A stretch of DNA of 64,000 nt, from positions 682,001-746,000 of the forward strand of contig CAWKDD010000003.1 in assembly GCA_963848335.1 (NCBI GenBank), in the 5' to 3' direction. Shown one piece after another: positions 50,792 through 59,386 of this stretch. Under the pieces are notes generated by a model, which saw nothing but the letters and a program-made list of their open reading frames with translations, had not been told where the DNA came from and made no database searches. The position numbers and the translations under genes are program-made. This DNA is from Chersky-840 sp963848335. Lineage in GTDB: Bacteria; Actinomycetota; Acidimicrobiia; Acidimicrobiales; UBA8190. Each line of letters starts with the position of its first letter. The first letter of the stretch is position 1.

Positions 50792-51766
50792 TCCGGTTCG
50801 ACGGACAGGTTGCTTGTGTTGATCATGCCGCCTGACGGGCGGTGATGCGGTGGGCAGCCTCCCACTCGGCTGGGCTGCAGTAGTCGAGCGAGCTGTGCAG
50901 CCGGCGGACGTTGTACCACCCCTCGATGTAGTCGAACAGCGCCCGACGCAGTCCTTCTCGTGTCGGCCATGTCCGAGTGTCGATGAGCTCGCGCTTGATG
51001 GTGGCGAAGAAGCTCTCGGCCACAGCATTGTCCCAGCACTCCCCCTTGCGCCCGGTCGAGGGCCGCGGCAGCGGTCGGATCGGCGATGGTCGTCTTGCGC
51101 CACCGCTTCTTGCACCGGCCCTCAAGACCGGCGTTGCGCATGAGACGTCGCAACCGGCGCTTCCCGCATTCCACACCACGTTTGGCCAGCTCCCGGTGCA
51201 CCCGCGGGGACCCGTAGGTGCCCTTGGCCTCGGTGTGGACGGCGGTGATCTTCTCGGTGAGCTCGGCGTCGGAGATCTCCCGGGCCGAGGGGACGTCCTG
51301 GCGGCGCTGGTAGTAGGCGGCGCGGGAGACCTCGAGCAGACGACAGGCGTTCTTCACGCTGTGGCCTGCGGCTTCTTCCGCCTCGATGAACGGGTCAATG
51401 CTCATCGGGTCTCCCTGGCGAAAAAAGCTGTCGCTCGCTTGAGCGTCTCGTTGTCCTCACGCAGACGCCGGTTCTCTCGGCGCAGCGCGCTCAGCTCCTG
51501 GTGCTCTTCGGTGGTGAGGCCCATCTCGTTCACCGGCATCCACCTCGGCCTGGCGCACCCATGCCCGCACTGCCGTCTCACCCAGATCGAAGTCCCTGGC
51601 TACCCGGCCGATCGAGCGGTCGCCAGCTCGGCAGCGCTCGACGATGTCTGCCTTGAACTCCGGGGTGAACGACCGACGGGGACGGGGCTTCTTCCGTTCC
51701 ATGGTCTCCATAATGGACATCCTTTCCAGGGCTCTGCCCCTGATGTTGGATGTCCGTCAAACCGGA
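50792..51766 (-). mobile_element. IS3-family remnant with internal deletion
   Basis: Inverted ends TCCGGTTCGACGGACA (50792-50807) and TGTCCGTCAAACCGGA (51751-51766) match as inverted repeats with one mismatch. They enclose about 975 bp, roughly 300 bp shorter than an intact IS3, because the middle of orfB is missing. The right end abuts the second replication-relaxation module within 10 bases. Confidence 0.8.
50823..51720 (-). pseudogene. IS3 transposase OrfA/OrfB, deleted and frameshifted
   Basis: OrfA begins at about 51720 (RRSFTPEFKADIVERCRAGD, ARDFDLGETAVRAWVRQAEV) and breaks frame near 51535. OrfB begins near 51405 (HSVKNACRLLEVSRAAYY, KGTYGSPRVHRELAKRG). It then jumps at about 51055 straight to KGECWDNAVAESFFATIKRE and YIEGWYNVRRLHSSLDY in another frame. 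The segment carrying the first two catalytic Asp residues is absent. It cannot encode an active transposase. Confidence 0.85.
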
Positions 51767-51910
51767 GCAGGAGGCCGCTATTGCGGCCTCTAGCCCTGCT
51801 CACCAAGATCAATCACCCATTCTCCCCACTAAGTCCGCCTGGAGCGACGACCCCTCGACGGTGCCCCTGACCGGCATCTTGAGACCGATATGGGGGGTCG
51901 TATGAGAGCG

Positions 51911-51960
51911 CGACCCCACAAACGACCCCTGAGACGACCCCACAAACGACCCCTGAGACG
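51911..51960 (+). repeat. 12-bp tandem repeat, alternating units
   Basis: CGACCCCACAAA and CGACCCCTGAGA alternate twice (24-base higher-order period), at the same place relative to the replication-relaxation gene as the array at 25991. The unit types differ from that array, so the copies have evolved separately while keeping CGACCCC every 12 bases. Confidence 0.75.
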
Positions 51961-52080
51961 CCGCACAATCGCGTCGTGCCCAGGCCGTGGCGAGGGAAGG
52001 GCGAGGAGACGGCCCTGAGCGCAGGGGTCCGAATCTCGCGCCTCGTGTCGGCACCTCATGGGCGCGGCGGGGGGGGTCGC

Positions 52081-53079
52081 TCACCACGCGCCGAGTGGGA
52101 ACCCGACGAGCTGGACAAGGCAGAGGCGCGGGCCGCGGTCTCCGATCGGGAGCCACACCGCCTCGTCGGGGGCGAAGCCGGGAGCTCGCGTGGCGGTGGC
52201 CACCGGGACGCGGTGGTGAGCGAGGACCCGACGGGCATCGATCTCGCGCCGCGGTGTGGGGAAAGTGAAGAGCACCCAGTTCGGATGCCCGGCGGCCGCG
52301 GCGAGCTTGGCGTAACCATCGAGCTTCTCGGCCAGGCGAGTTAGGCGTTCGGTGCCATTGTCATGCTCGAGTAGAAACGGCATTGAGGGGCCGTGATCGA
52401 CCCAGACGCCGTACCCGTCGGGGCGGACGAGTTCACCCCATTCTCGCCCACAGCGCCGCTCTGACCACCACTCCTCCAGCCGACAGCCGGGCCGGCGGCG
52501 GGCCGAACGCAGCAGGGCCGTGAAGAAGCCGTTGACCCCCACCAGATGCGCCAGGCGCTGGCTGGCGGCGAGATCGTGGACCAGTCCCCGCCGCCAGTCG
52601 AGCTCGGCCACATCCACCCCGGATTCGGCGGCGACGAGGGCGGCACCGAGGGGACCGAGCACCCAGTGGAAGGCAGCGAGGTTCGCCCCGGTCCGGGGCC
52701 GGAAGCGCTCGAGCAGCTCAAGGGCGTAAAGCTCGGAGAGCCGGGTCCGGGCTCGGCGTTCGCCGCTGAAGCCGACGTCGGCCACCTGTGCGGTGGTGAG
52801 CACTCGGTGGTCTTCGAGGAGGCGACACACCTGACGGTCCCGTTCGGTGATCCGACCGAGCGCGGCCAGCAGTCGAAGATTGAGATCCCGCCCGCCCCGA
52901 CGACCCCCGGGGTGTGAATCCTTGGTCCTTGACCTCGAGCCCGACGACGTTGGAGAGCTCTTCGAAACACCGTCTGATTCGCCGCACGACGACAGTCCGT
53001 TTGCCCACGCTTCACGCATCGGCCTTTGGCCCGTCACCTCGACGTCCGCATGACCACTCACCCCCTTAAGTCCGCCCAC
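52081..53079 (-). CDS. replication-relaxation family protein, copy 2
   Basis: 332 residues, colinear with the 26116 protein with scattered substitutions (about 90% identical by eye), including ITERDRQVCRLLEDHRVLTT, AFHWVLGPLGAALVAAESG and FLLEHDNGTERLTRLAEKL. Same strand and same flanking repeats, including TAAGTCCGCC on both sides. The family belongs to plasmids and integrative elements. Two copies in one island suggest either a duplication of part of the element or two related elements side by side. Confidence 0.8.
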   Translation of the reverse strand: MGGLKGVSGHADVEVTGQRPMREAWANGLSSCGESDGVSKSSPTSSGSRSRTKDSHPGGRRGGRDLNLRLLAALGRITERDRQVCRLLEDHRVLTTAQVADVGFSGERRARTRLSELYALELLERFRPRTGANLAAFHWVLGPLGAALVAAESGVDVAELDWRRGLVHDLAASQRLAHLVGVNGFFTALLRSARRRPGCRLEEWWSERRCGREWGELVRPDGYGVWVDHGPSMPFLLEHDNGTERLTRLAEKLDGYAKLAAAAGHPNWVLFTFPTPRREIDARRVLAHHRVPVATATRAPGFAPDEAVWLPIGDRGPRLCLVQLVGFPLGAW

Positions 53080-54591
53080 GAGGCGGACCCCCCACCACTG
53101 CCGTAACCCGGAGTGATGGCGCCACGTGAGGGATCCGATGTAGGACGGACCCCCTCGTGGAGCCCACGACGGACCCCCTCCTGGAGCTCCTCACGGAAAC
53201 ACCCCCGCGCATCGGGCCCGCTCCGGAGTTCCCAGGCTGAGGATGAAGTGGATGTTCCGGGGATGAGATCGATGTGCGCTGGCCCCGTCACCACGACGCC
53301 GAACTCAGTCCGGCGCGCTGGGCCGGTGATCGGGGTGGTCGTCAACGTCGTTGTGCATGCTCACTTCCCGGTCGTAGGTGTCGAGCAGCGCTTCCGGTCG
53401 GTGTCCCAATGGCCACCACTCGGGGATGTCCCCACCATAAGAACAAGGGATTGTCCTCCCGTTTCCGACAAACTCGAGCGAGTACGTATGCAGCCGACGG
53501 CACCTTTGCGTTCCAGTCAACACAACGACTGCGCTAGCCGAGCCCGGCCCGGTTCACGGCGGGCCACGGCCGCCACCAAGGCGACGAGGGCTCGAGCCTC
53601 GATGTCCTACGCCCTCCCCTGGACAGCGCCGCAGCTGTGGCCACACGGCCCGACGTGAGCCCGGCGGGAGCACCCAGGCCGGGCCAAACCACACTCCGCC
53701 TGCCGAGGGGATCCGAGCCACGCGCCCCGTGACCACTGCGTCGCGCTGCCGTTTCGCGTGGTGCGGGTGTAGCACCATCGCTCGGGACTCCCCGAGCGCC
53801 GGACCTCGCCGCCAACGAGGTGCCGTCGAAGGCGAAAGCGAAGCGGACGTGTAACGAGCAGCCCGAGGTTTCTCGAGGTCTCGAATGGCGGGCAGGCGAG
53901 GATGAGATGAAGTACCACGAACGACTCCTCTCAGGTCGGAGGTGGGCATGGGCGTCCCCCGTTTTTCCCCCGGATTGGCCTGCCAACCACCACCCCACGA
54001 CTACCCCGCATGCGGGGTAGTCGTAGAAGCTGTGAACCAGTAGAGGCGTTTGTGCAGCTCAGCGCCGCGGGGTAGTCAGAAGAAGGACGCGGGGTAGTCA
54101 ACCCACCTTGAGGGTCCAGATCATCGACCGGAATTTCTCGGGCAAGTCCCGGGGCGCGGTGTGAGGGAACGCCAGGGACCACGACCCCGCGTGTGGGTAG
54201 TGGCGTACCCCGCGGGTGGGGTGGTGGGTACCAGCGGGTAGACGAGGGGTCAGGCGACTTGACCGGGCGAATCGGACGAACAGTCATCGTCAGGGATTGT
54301 CGGAAAAGTGGCTTGAAGTCCTTGTTCTAACGGTGACGCTTCTTCGGCGGTCAAAGGCCAGTGACCCGGTTTGCCGCCACACGGACCCTCGCACTACTTC
54401 CAGTCGCCCGGGCTACCGACTCGTTCACAGAAACGGAGAAAGCCAATTCCGATTCAACCTCATCTATCAGCGTGGCTACATGTACGCGGACGTGCGCGCC
54501 TTGCCCTCACGCTGCGGTCTTCTCGCTCACCGCACCGACATTCCCGGTGTCTTGAATCGGCGTCGTCGAGGTGCCAGGTCCTTGGGGGGAG
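53080..54591. other. 1.5-kb stretch without a supported gene; possible origin or transfer region
   Basis: Similarity to the first module continues to about 53517. From 53,530 to 54,590 no frame looks like protein. The notable content is the palindrome and GCGGGGTAGTC repeats at 53997-54099, followed by GTACCCCGCGGGTGGGG near 54207. A long non-coding, repeat-bearing tract between the replication-relaxation gene and the recombinase would be a sensible place for an origin of replication or transfer. Confidence 0.45.
53997..54099. repeat. 28-bp palindrome plus iterated GCGGGGTAGTC
   Basis: A perfect 28-base palindrome (53997-54024) is made of two inverted GACTACCCCGC / GCGGGGTAGTC arms around a central GCATGC-type junction. 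The same 11-mer recurs directly at 54067-54077 and 54089-54099, the last two spaced 22 bases apart (two helical turns). This is iteron-like organisation, expected at replication origins, partition sites or oriT. Confidence 0.7.
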
Positions 54592-54981
54592 ATGTCTGAC
54601 CCCAAGGAAGACTCCGGACGACGGATCGGCTCGGCGAGCGAGATGCTTCTGTCTCGGAGAGCTTCCCCGGTGTGGGCCGCCTCGCCACGGCTCGTCTCTC
54701 CCGTGACTGTCGAAGGCAATCGTGTGAGGCGACCTTCGGCGCCCACCTCAGGAAAGGACGAGTCGATCGTCGTCCACCGACCTGGCTTGGTCCCCCTCAC
54801 AAAGGACTATCGGGAACCCGCCGTCAGGGCCCTGTCCAGCCTGTTCGAGGACCTGGTGCCCAGAATGGCGGGTTCGAGCCACGAACTTGATCTTCGTCCC
54901 GAATCGAGGTCTCATGCGTCGGACCCCGGTCTTGAACAGGTTCCGGTGTCGCCAAAGCACACGGAGGCCGCATGCGAATAG
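54592..54981 (+). CDS. hypothetical protein coupled to serine recombinase
   Basis: 129 residues from ATG at 54592, preceded by GGGGGGAG. The charged first half shows no domain. The second half has a helical stretch YREPAVRALSSLFEDLVPRM. The stop lies 10 bases inside the recombinase gene, so the two are probably translationally coupled. Position directly before an integrase suggests a directionality or accessory factor, but the sequence itself does not identify one. Confidence 0.5.
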   Translation: MSDPKEDSGRRIGSASEMLLSRRASPVWAASPRLVSPVTVEGNRVRRPSAPTSGKDESIVVHRPGLVPLTKDYREPAVRALSSLFEDLVPRMAGSSHELDLRPESRSHASDPGLEQVPVSPKHTEAACE

Positions 54982-56483
54982 CCACCTACACGAGGATCTC
55001 GACTGACGAGGAGCATCAGCCCTACTCGTTGAGCGCGCAGTCCGATCGACTGGGTAAGTACATCGACAGCCAGGAGGATTGGCACCTGGTGCGCGAGTTT
55101 TCAGACCAGATGAGCGGGGCCAGTCTGGAGCGCCCGGGGTTGATGCGGGCCCTCGGAGAAGCCTGCGCCCGTCGCTTCGATCTGCTCCTCGTCTACCGCG
55201 TCGACCGACTGTCGCGCTCGGTGCGGGGCCTCGCTCAGATCCTCGAGGAACTCGACAGAGCCAACGCCGGTTTTCGATCGGCGACGGAACCTTTCGACAC
55301 CACCACGCCCGCGGGACGGATGATGGTCCAGATGCTCGGGGTCTTCGCCGAGTTCGAGCGAGCCACCATCATCGACCGGGTGATCGCCGGCATGGAACGC
55401 AAGGCCTCCCGAGGTGGCTGGTGCGGTGGGCAGCGCCCCTTTGGATATGACATCGACCGGGAGCACGACTGCCTCGCCGTGAACGAAGACGAGGCACCGG
55501 TGGTTCCGGTCATATTCCGCATGTACGCCCAGGAGCGACTCGGAGCCAGGGCCATCGGCAATCGGCTCAACGACCGGGGCCGGCGGACGCGCCACGGACG
55601 CCTGTGGAGCCACGCTTCGGTATTGACCGTGCTCCGAAACCGCGCCTATCTCGGCGAGATCTTCTTCCGTGGAGCCCACTACCCTGCGACCCACCCGTCG
55701 CTCGTCGATCCCGCCATCTTCGAGGCCGCCCAAGTGCTTCTCCAAGAGCGCGGCGAAGACCGTTCACTTCGTCGCTCCAACTCCTCGGACTACCTCCTCA
55801 GCGGCCTCGTCTTCTGCGCCCGGTGCGGCAAGCATTACGTCGGTGCGGCCGCCCACGGGAGAAGTGCCCGGTACTCCTATTACGTTTGCCACTCCCGACA
55901 GCGCTACGGGCTTTCCTCCTGTTCGAGCGACCGACTTCCGGCCGAGGAACTTGACGAGGCCGTACTCGGCGCACTGTGTGAGACCTACGAGAGAACCGAC
56001 CTTGTCACCGAGGCGCTTCAACGAGCGGCGGAGGCGCTCAACGCCGGCCGACCGGATCTCATGCAGGAACTTGGGGCAGTCGAAAGTGATATTGCCAAGG
56101 GTGAGGCCGCCGTTGATCGCTACCTGAATGCCTTCGAAGCTGGGACATTGTCCGAGTCTCAGCTCGGTCCACGGGTCGAAAAGCTGTCCAAACAACTGGC
56201 CGAATTGCGCTGGCGCAAAGAGGAGATCCAGGGCCAACTAGAAAACGATGTGGTGGGGCATCCCGACCCGGTGCAACTTGATGCTCTACGCCTGCAACTT
56301 CGTCACGTCCTCACGCACGGCCAGACGCCGACTCGCAAGGCTGTCATGCGAGCACTCACCCACCGGGTCACAGTTAAGGACCGGAAACAGGTGTACCCGA
56401 CATTTCGCCTCTCTGTCGACGCGGTTCGGATTGTGGACGGAGTGGCAGCCCCAACGGGATTCGAACCCGTGTCTCCACCTTGA
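54972..56483 (+). CDS. large serine recombinase (site-specific integrase)
   Basis: 503 residues. Resolvase domain: catalytic Ser10 in TYTRISTDEE, then YRVDRLSRSVRGL and MLGVFAEFERATIIDRV with helix E. The recombinase domain (GGQRPFGYD onward) and zinc ribbon (Cys282-x2-Cys285, Cys306, Cys317) follow, then a coiled coil (about 380-430). It is standard size for the Int/Tn group. The last 13 codons (AAPTGFEPVSPP) are antisense to the 3' part of tRNA-Glu at 56443-56518. The gene's 3' end has thus been supplied by the attachment site, and the element presumably integrated there. Confidence 0.92.
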   Translation: MRIATYTRISTDEEHQPYSLSAQSDRLGKYIDSQEDWHLVREFSDQMSGASLERPGLMRALGEACARRFDLLLVYRVDRLSRSVRGLAQILEELDRANAGFRSATEPFDTTTPAGRMMVQMLGVFAEFERATIIDRVIAGMERKASRGGWCGGQRPFGYDIDREHDCLAVNEDEAPVVPVIFRMYAQERLGARAIGNRLNDRGRRTRHGRLWSHASVLTVLRNRAYLGEIFFRGAHYPATHPSLVDPAIFEAAQVLLQERGEDRSLRRSNSSDYLLSGLVFCARCGKHYVGAAAHGRSARYSYYVCHSRQRYGLSSCSSDRLPAEELDEAVLGALCETYERTDLVTEALQRAAEALNAGRPDLMQELGAVESDIAKGEAAVDRYLNAFEAGTLSESQLGPRVEKLSKQLAELRWRKEEIQGQLENDVVGHPDPVQLDALRLQLRHVLTHGQTPTRKAVMRALTHRVTVKDRKQVYPTFRLSVDAVRIVDGVAAPTGFEPVSPP

Positions 56484-56518
56484 GAGGGTGGTGTCCTTGG
56501 CCACTAGACGATGGGGCC
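56443..56518 (-). tRNA. tRNA-Glu(CTC)
   Basis: Reading down from 56518: acceptor GGCCCCA pairs with TGGGGCT. The anticodon stem CCACC/GGTGG encloses loop CTCTCAA with anticodon CTC. The T arm ACGGG-TTCGAAT-CCCGT is canonical, and the 3' end is G then encoded CCA. All arms fold without mismatch apart from a terminal G-U. The 3' half overlaps the end of the serine recombinase gene on the other strand. Confidence 0.95.
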
Positions 56519-56717
56519 GGGCACCCTTTCGGGCCGGGTCAGACTATCCGATCGACCGAGAACCTCATCTCGGGAATCCGGCTTCCGACCGCGCACCTCG
56601 GGTCGGGGCCCACCGTCGGGCCCCGGGAGACTCGAGCTGGTGCCAAGACCATTGGTTCCGGCCCGGGCTGGTCCAGGGCCGTTGCCGGCGGAGGGACCCC
56701 GGCTCCAGGCTGATGGG

Positions 56718-57921
56718 CTAATGCTCCAGCCCGGCCACATTGCTCGCCGTCGATGACACCTGCGTCAGATGCAGACCTACATCGACCGGGGTTTTTTCGA
56801 TACGGCCACCGGCTCCGGTTCCAAGTTGCCCGTTGTCGTTGCCGCCCCAGGCCCAGAGCCTCCCGGAGCTGTCGATGGCGTAGCACGAGTAGCCGCCCGA
56901 GTTGACCGCCACGAAGGTCACTCCCGCCGGGACGTCGACACGCACCGGCACAAGGGAGTTCGTCCGTCCGCCGTTGCCGAGCTGGCCCTTTTTGTTGTCG
57001 CCCCAGGCCCACACAGAGCCGTCGGCGAGGATCGCGACGGTCTGGCCGTTGGTCGCCCCGCTACCCCCCTGGAACACCTGGTGCACGGCGGCGGGCAGCG
57101 TGACCTCCACCGGCACGTCAGAACTGGCGGTGGTGCCATTGCCGAGCTGTCCGGCGGCGTTGTAGCCCCAGTCGTAGTAGGCGCCGTTGGCGAGCAACGC
57201 ACCCGAGCCCTCCCACGAGGAGGTGAGCGCCGTGACCGGCGCGGTGCTCGGGAGTCCGACGACCGCGGTGGGCGTCGAGCTCCTCGCGGTCGAGCCGTTG
57301 CCCAGTACGCCGTCGGCGCCGTCTCCGCAGCCGTACGACGCGGCCCCTGGAGTCGAACAGCGCATGGGTGCGGGCGCCGGTGGCGAGTGTCACGTCGCTC
57401 AGGGGGAGTCGACGGGGAAGCGTTTCGGTCAGGCCCGAGAGACAGAGGTCGCCATCGGCGTTGAGACCCCATCCCCACACATGGCCGCTCGAATCGATCG
57501 CCAAGGCGCCGTCGAACGGCATCGGGTTCGCCAGCGAACCGATCCTGACGCCGGCGGGGAATTCGACCTTCACAGCCCTGGTCTCGTAGGACGGCTCCTT
57601 GCCGTTGCCGAGCTCGCCGTAACTGCCGACACCCCAGGCCCAGACAGCGCCGCTCGAGGTGAGCGCGTAGCCATCGGAGTTCGACGTTGCGATCTGCACG
57701 ACCTTCCCGCTGATGCCGTCGACGAGGGTCGGTGTGTCCAGCTCGAGCTGAGCGATCTTGCCCCGGTTCCCCACGACACCGAACCGGTAGACCCGACTCC
57801 GAGGTGCACTGCCGCTCGTGCCGGCGCCGGCACAGGCGGCCAATGCCAGAGACGCCACGAGCACGAGAGCCGGTGCGACGTGCTTGACGAACCCCCGGTG
57901 AGAAGAGGACGTCCGACGCAT
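56718..57921 (-). pseudogene. RCC1-repeat lipoprotein, frameshifted
   Basis: Starting at ATG 57921: a signal peptide with lipobox (LVASLALAACAG) followed by RCC1-type repeats (SGAVWAWGVGSYGELGNG, SGHVWGWGLNADGDL). Near 57345 a one-base change breaks the frame, and the second frame continues with ASYGCGDGADGVLGNG, YYDWGYNAAGQLGNG, GSVWAWGDNKKGQLGNG and GRLWAWGGNDNGQLGTG to the stop at 56718. Together they would give about 400 residues, one seven-blade RCC1 propeller, on the outside of the membrane. A single indel in otherwise well-kept repeats is compatible with either a recent mutation or a sequencing error. Confidence 0.75.
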
Positions 57922-57928
57922 CGCACCC

Positions 57929-57957
57929 AGTATGGGAGGCTGGACCTATAATGTCAA
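57929..57957 (-). promoter_or_regulatory. promoter of the RCC1 gene, probably leaderless; overlaps MarR control region
   Basis: On the minus strand TTGACA (57957-57952) and CATACT (57934-57929) are 17 bases apart, so transcription would start at about 57922-57921, on the ATG. On the plus strand TATAAT (57947-57952) overlaps the same region, and CAACC-GT-GGTTG (57955-57966) is a small dyad. The MarR-type neighbour could regulate both directions. Confidence 0.55.
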
Positions 57958-58003
57958 CCGTGGTTGCCTATTGTGTCCCGCACCCCCACCCCGGCCCGTG
58001 CCC

Positions 58004-58525
58004 GTGAGCACCCCGGGATCAGGGACCGGGGGGCGAGGTGACCAGCCCGGGCATCGACCGGGCCCGGTGGGACTCGGCGCCGCCTTGCGCCGCGCCTGGG
58101 TCGGCTACCAGCGTCGTTTGGACGAGGAGATGGCGGCGGCGGGTTTCGCCGATCGCGGCTTTCCCGACGGACGCGTTCTGCGGATGTGCTCGGGCCCGAC
58201 CGACACGACGGTTTCGCACATCGGGCGTGAGTTGGGGATCACCCGGCAAGGGGCGAGCAAGATCGTGGCCGGTCTCCGGGATCGCAGGTACGTGGCGCTG
58301 CGTACGTCGGCGACCGACGGGAGGGAGAAGATCGTGACCCTCACCCCCCGGGCGGTCGACTATCTGGCCGCGCAACGCAAGGCGGCCCGGGACATCGAGA
58401 ATCGGTTGCGCAGGGACGTGGGGGAAAGGGGCTTCGAGATCCTGTACCGGCTCCTCGAGGCCCTGGGCGGTGACGATGAGGTCGGTCTGCGGGACTATCT
58501 GCGCAAGATGAGGATCGAGGAGTGA
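58004..58525 (+). CDS. MarR family transcriptional regulator
   Basis: About 173 residues from GTG 58004 (longer starts, including TTG 57971 and ATG 57932, are open). The winged helix reads DTTVSHIGRELGITRQGASK then IVAGLRDRRYVALRTSATDG and REKIVTLTPRAVDYL, the typical recognition helix and wing of MarR. Flanking helices (GAALRRAWVGYQRRLDEEMA and the C-terminal RLLEALGGDDEVGLRDYL) would form the dimer interface. It is divergent from the RCC1 lipoprotein gene with a dyad between them, and is followed by a hairpin and tRNA-Gln. Confidence 0.88.
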   Translation: MSTPGSGTGGRGDQPGHRPGPVGLGAALRRAWVGYQRRLDEEMAAAGFADRGFPDGRVLRMCSGPTDTTVSHIGRELGITRQGASKIVAGLRDRRYVALRTSATDGREKIVTLTPRAVDYLAAQRKAARDIENRLRRDVGERGFEILYRLLEALGGDDEVGLRDYLRKMRIEE

Positions 58526-58561
58526 CGCTCGTCGGGGCACGTGCCGTGCCACGACAAACGA

Positions 58562-58589
58562 AAGACGCAGGTCCCGCTGCCTGCGTCTT
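58562..58589. terminator. 10-bp stem terminator between MarR gene and tRNA-Gln
   Basis: AAGACGCAGG and CCTGCGTCTT form a perfect ten-pair stem with an eight-base loop. On the minus strand it is followed by TCGTTTG, so it suits termination of the tRNA-Gln transcript. It also lies 36 bases after the MarR stop and may work in both directions. Confidence 0.7.
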
Positions 58590-58601
58590 GTCGTTCGAAT
58601 T

Positions 58602-58676
58602 TGGCTCGGGGGGGAGGACTCGAACCCCCAATAACAGGGCCAGAACCTGCCGTGTTGCCGATTACACCACCCCCGA
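58602..58676 (-). tRNA. tRNA-Gln(CTG)
   Basis: Reading down from 58676: acceptor TCGGGGG pairs with CCCCCGA. The anticodon stem GCAGG/CCTGT encloses loop TTCTGGC, anticodon CTG. The T arm is GGGGG-TTCGAGT-CCTCC with one G-U-type pair, and G plus encoded CCA closes the 3' end. In most actinobacteria this tRNA is first charged with Glu by GltX and then amidated by GatCAB; gltX lies 0.7 kb upstream on the same strand. Confidence 0.95.
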
Positions 58677-58693
58677 ATGGGTGACCGCGAAGG

Positions 58694-59335
58694 CTACCCC
58701 AGCGCGTGGAGCCGGGAGTACCCGACGATCCGCCCCACCCCCACGCCCACGGTCTCCTTGAGGTAGTACGGCACGGTCGCCCACCCCTTGATCGGCGAGT
58801 TGGAGGTCGGCACCGGCCACGCCTGGAGTCCCAGCTGGGAGGCTATGGCCAGGCTGCGGTCCTCGTGGAAGCCATCGGTGGCGATGAGGACCTTGGTGAG
58901 CCCCCGATGATGGAGGGCCGCCGCCGCCAGCGACAGGTTGGTCCACGAGTCGTTGCCGCCCACCTGCACGATGTCGGCCGCGGGCACCCCGTTCTGCTCG
59001 AGCCACGCCGCGGAGGCCTGCGCCTCGGTGTACTTGTCGCCGGGCTCCTTGGAGCCCGTGACGACCACGACGGGGGCGAGGCCGCGGTGCCACAGGCCGT
59101 TCGCGTCCTGGAGCCGGGCCACGAGGTCGGGCGAGGGCACCCCGTCGTACTGGGCCGCACCCATCACCACGATGGCCTGGGCGGCCCGGGCGTCGTTGTG
59201 GCGCGAGGTCAGCCACACCTGGACCCCGGTGACGACCAGATACCCCCCGACGACGAGGGCGATGATCAACAGCCTCTGGAGCACCCACCGGATGGCGCGC
59301 GCGCCCCGCACGACGGCGTCTCCCAGCACTGCCAC
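58694..59335 (-). CDS. YdcF/DUF218 family membrane-anchored protein
   Basis: 213 residues. One N-terminal transmembrane helix (LLIIALVVGGYLVVTGV) is followed by the DUF218 domain: AIVVMGAAQYDGVPSP, LVARLQDANGLWHRGLAPVV, VTGSKEPGDKYTEAQASA and TNLSLAAAAL, KVLIATDGFHEDRSLAIASQ. These enzymes are linked to envelope biogenesis (SanA/YdcF/ElyC relatives). GTG at 59335 follows GGGAGG. The gene lies 51 bases after gltX on the same strand and may be its operon partner. Confidence 0.88.
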   Translation of the reverse strand: MAVLGDAVVRGARAIRWVLQRLLIIALVVGGYLVVTGVQVWLTSRHNDARAAQAIVVMGAAQYDGVPSPDLVARLQDANGLWHRGLAPVVVVTGSKEPGDKYTEAQASAAWLEQNGVPAADIVQVGGNDSWTNLSLAAAALHHRGLTKVLIATDGFHEDRSLAIASQLGLQAWPVPTSNSPIKGWATVPYYLKETVGVGVGRIVGYSRLHALG

Positions 59336-59386
59336 CGGTCCGGTCCTCCCATCCCTCTCGGGGCCCGGTCTCCCGGGGCCCGCGTC

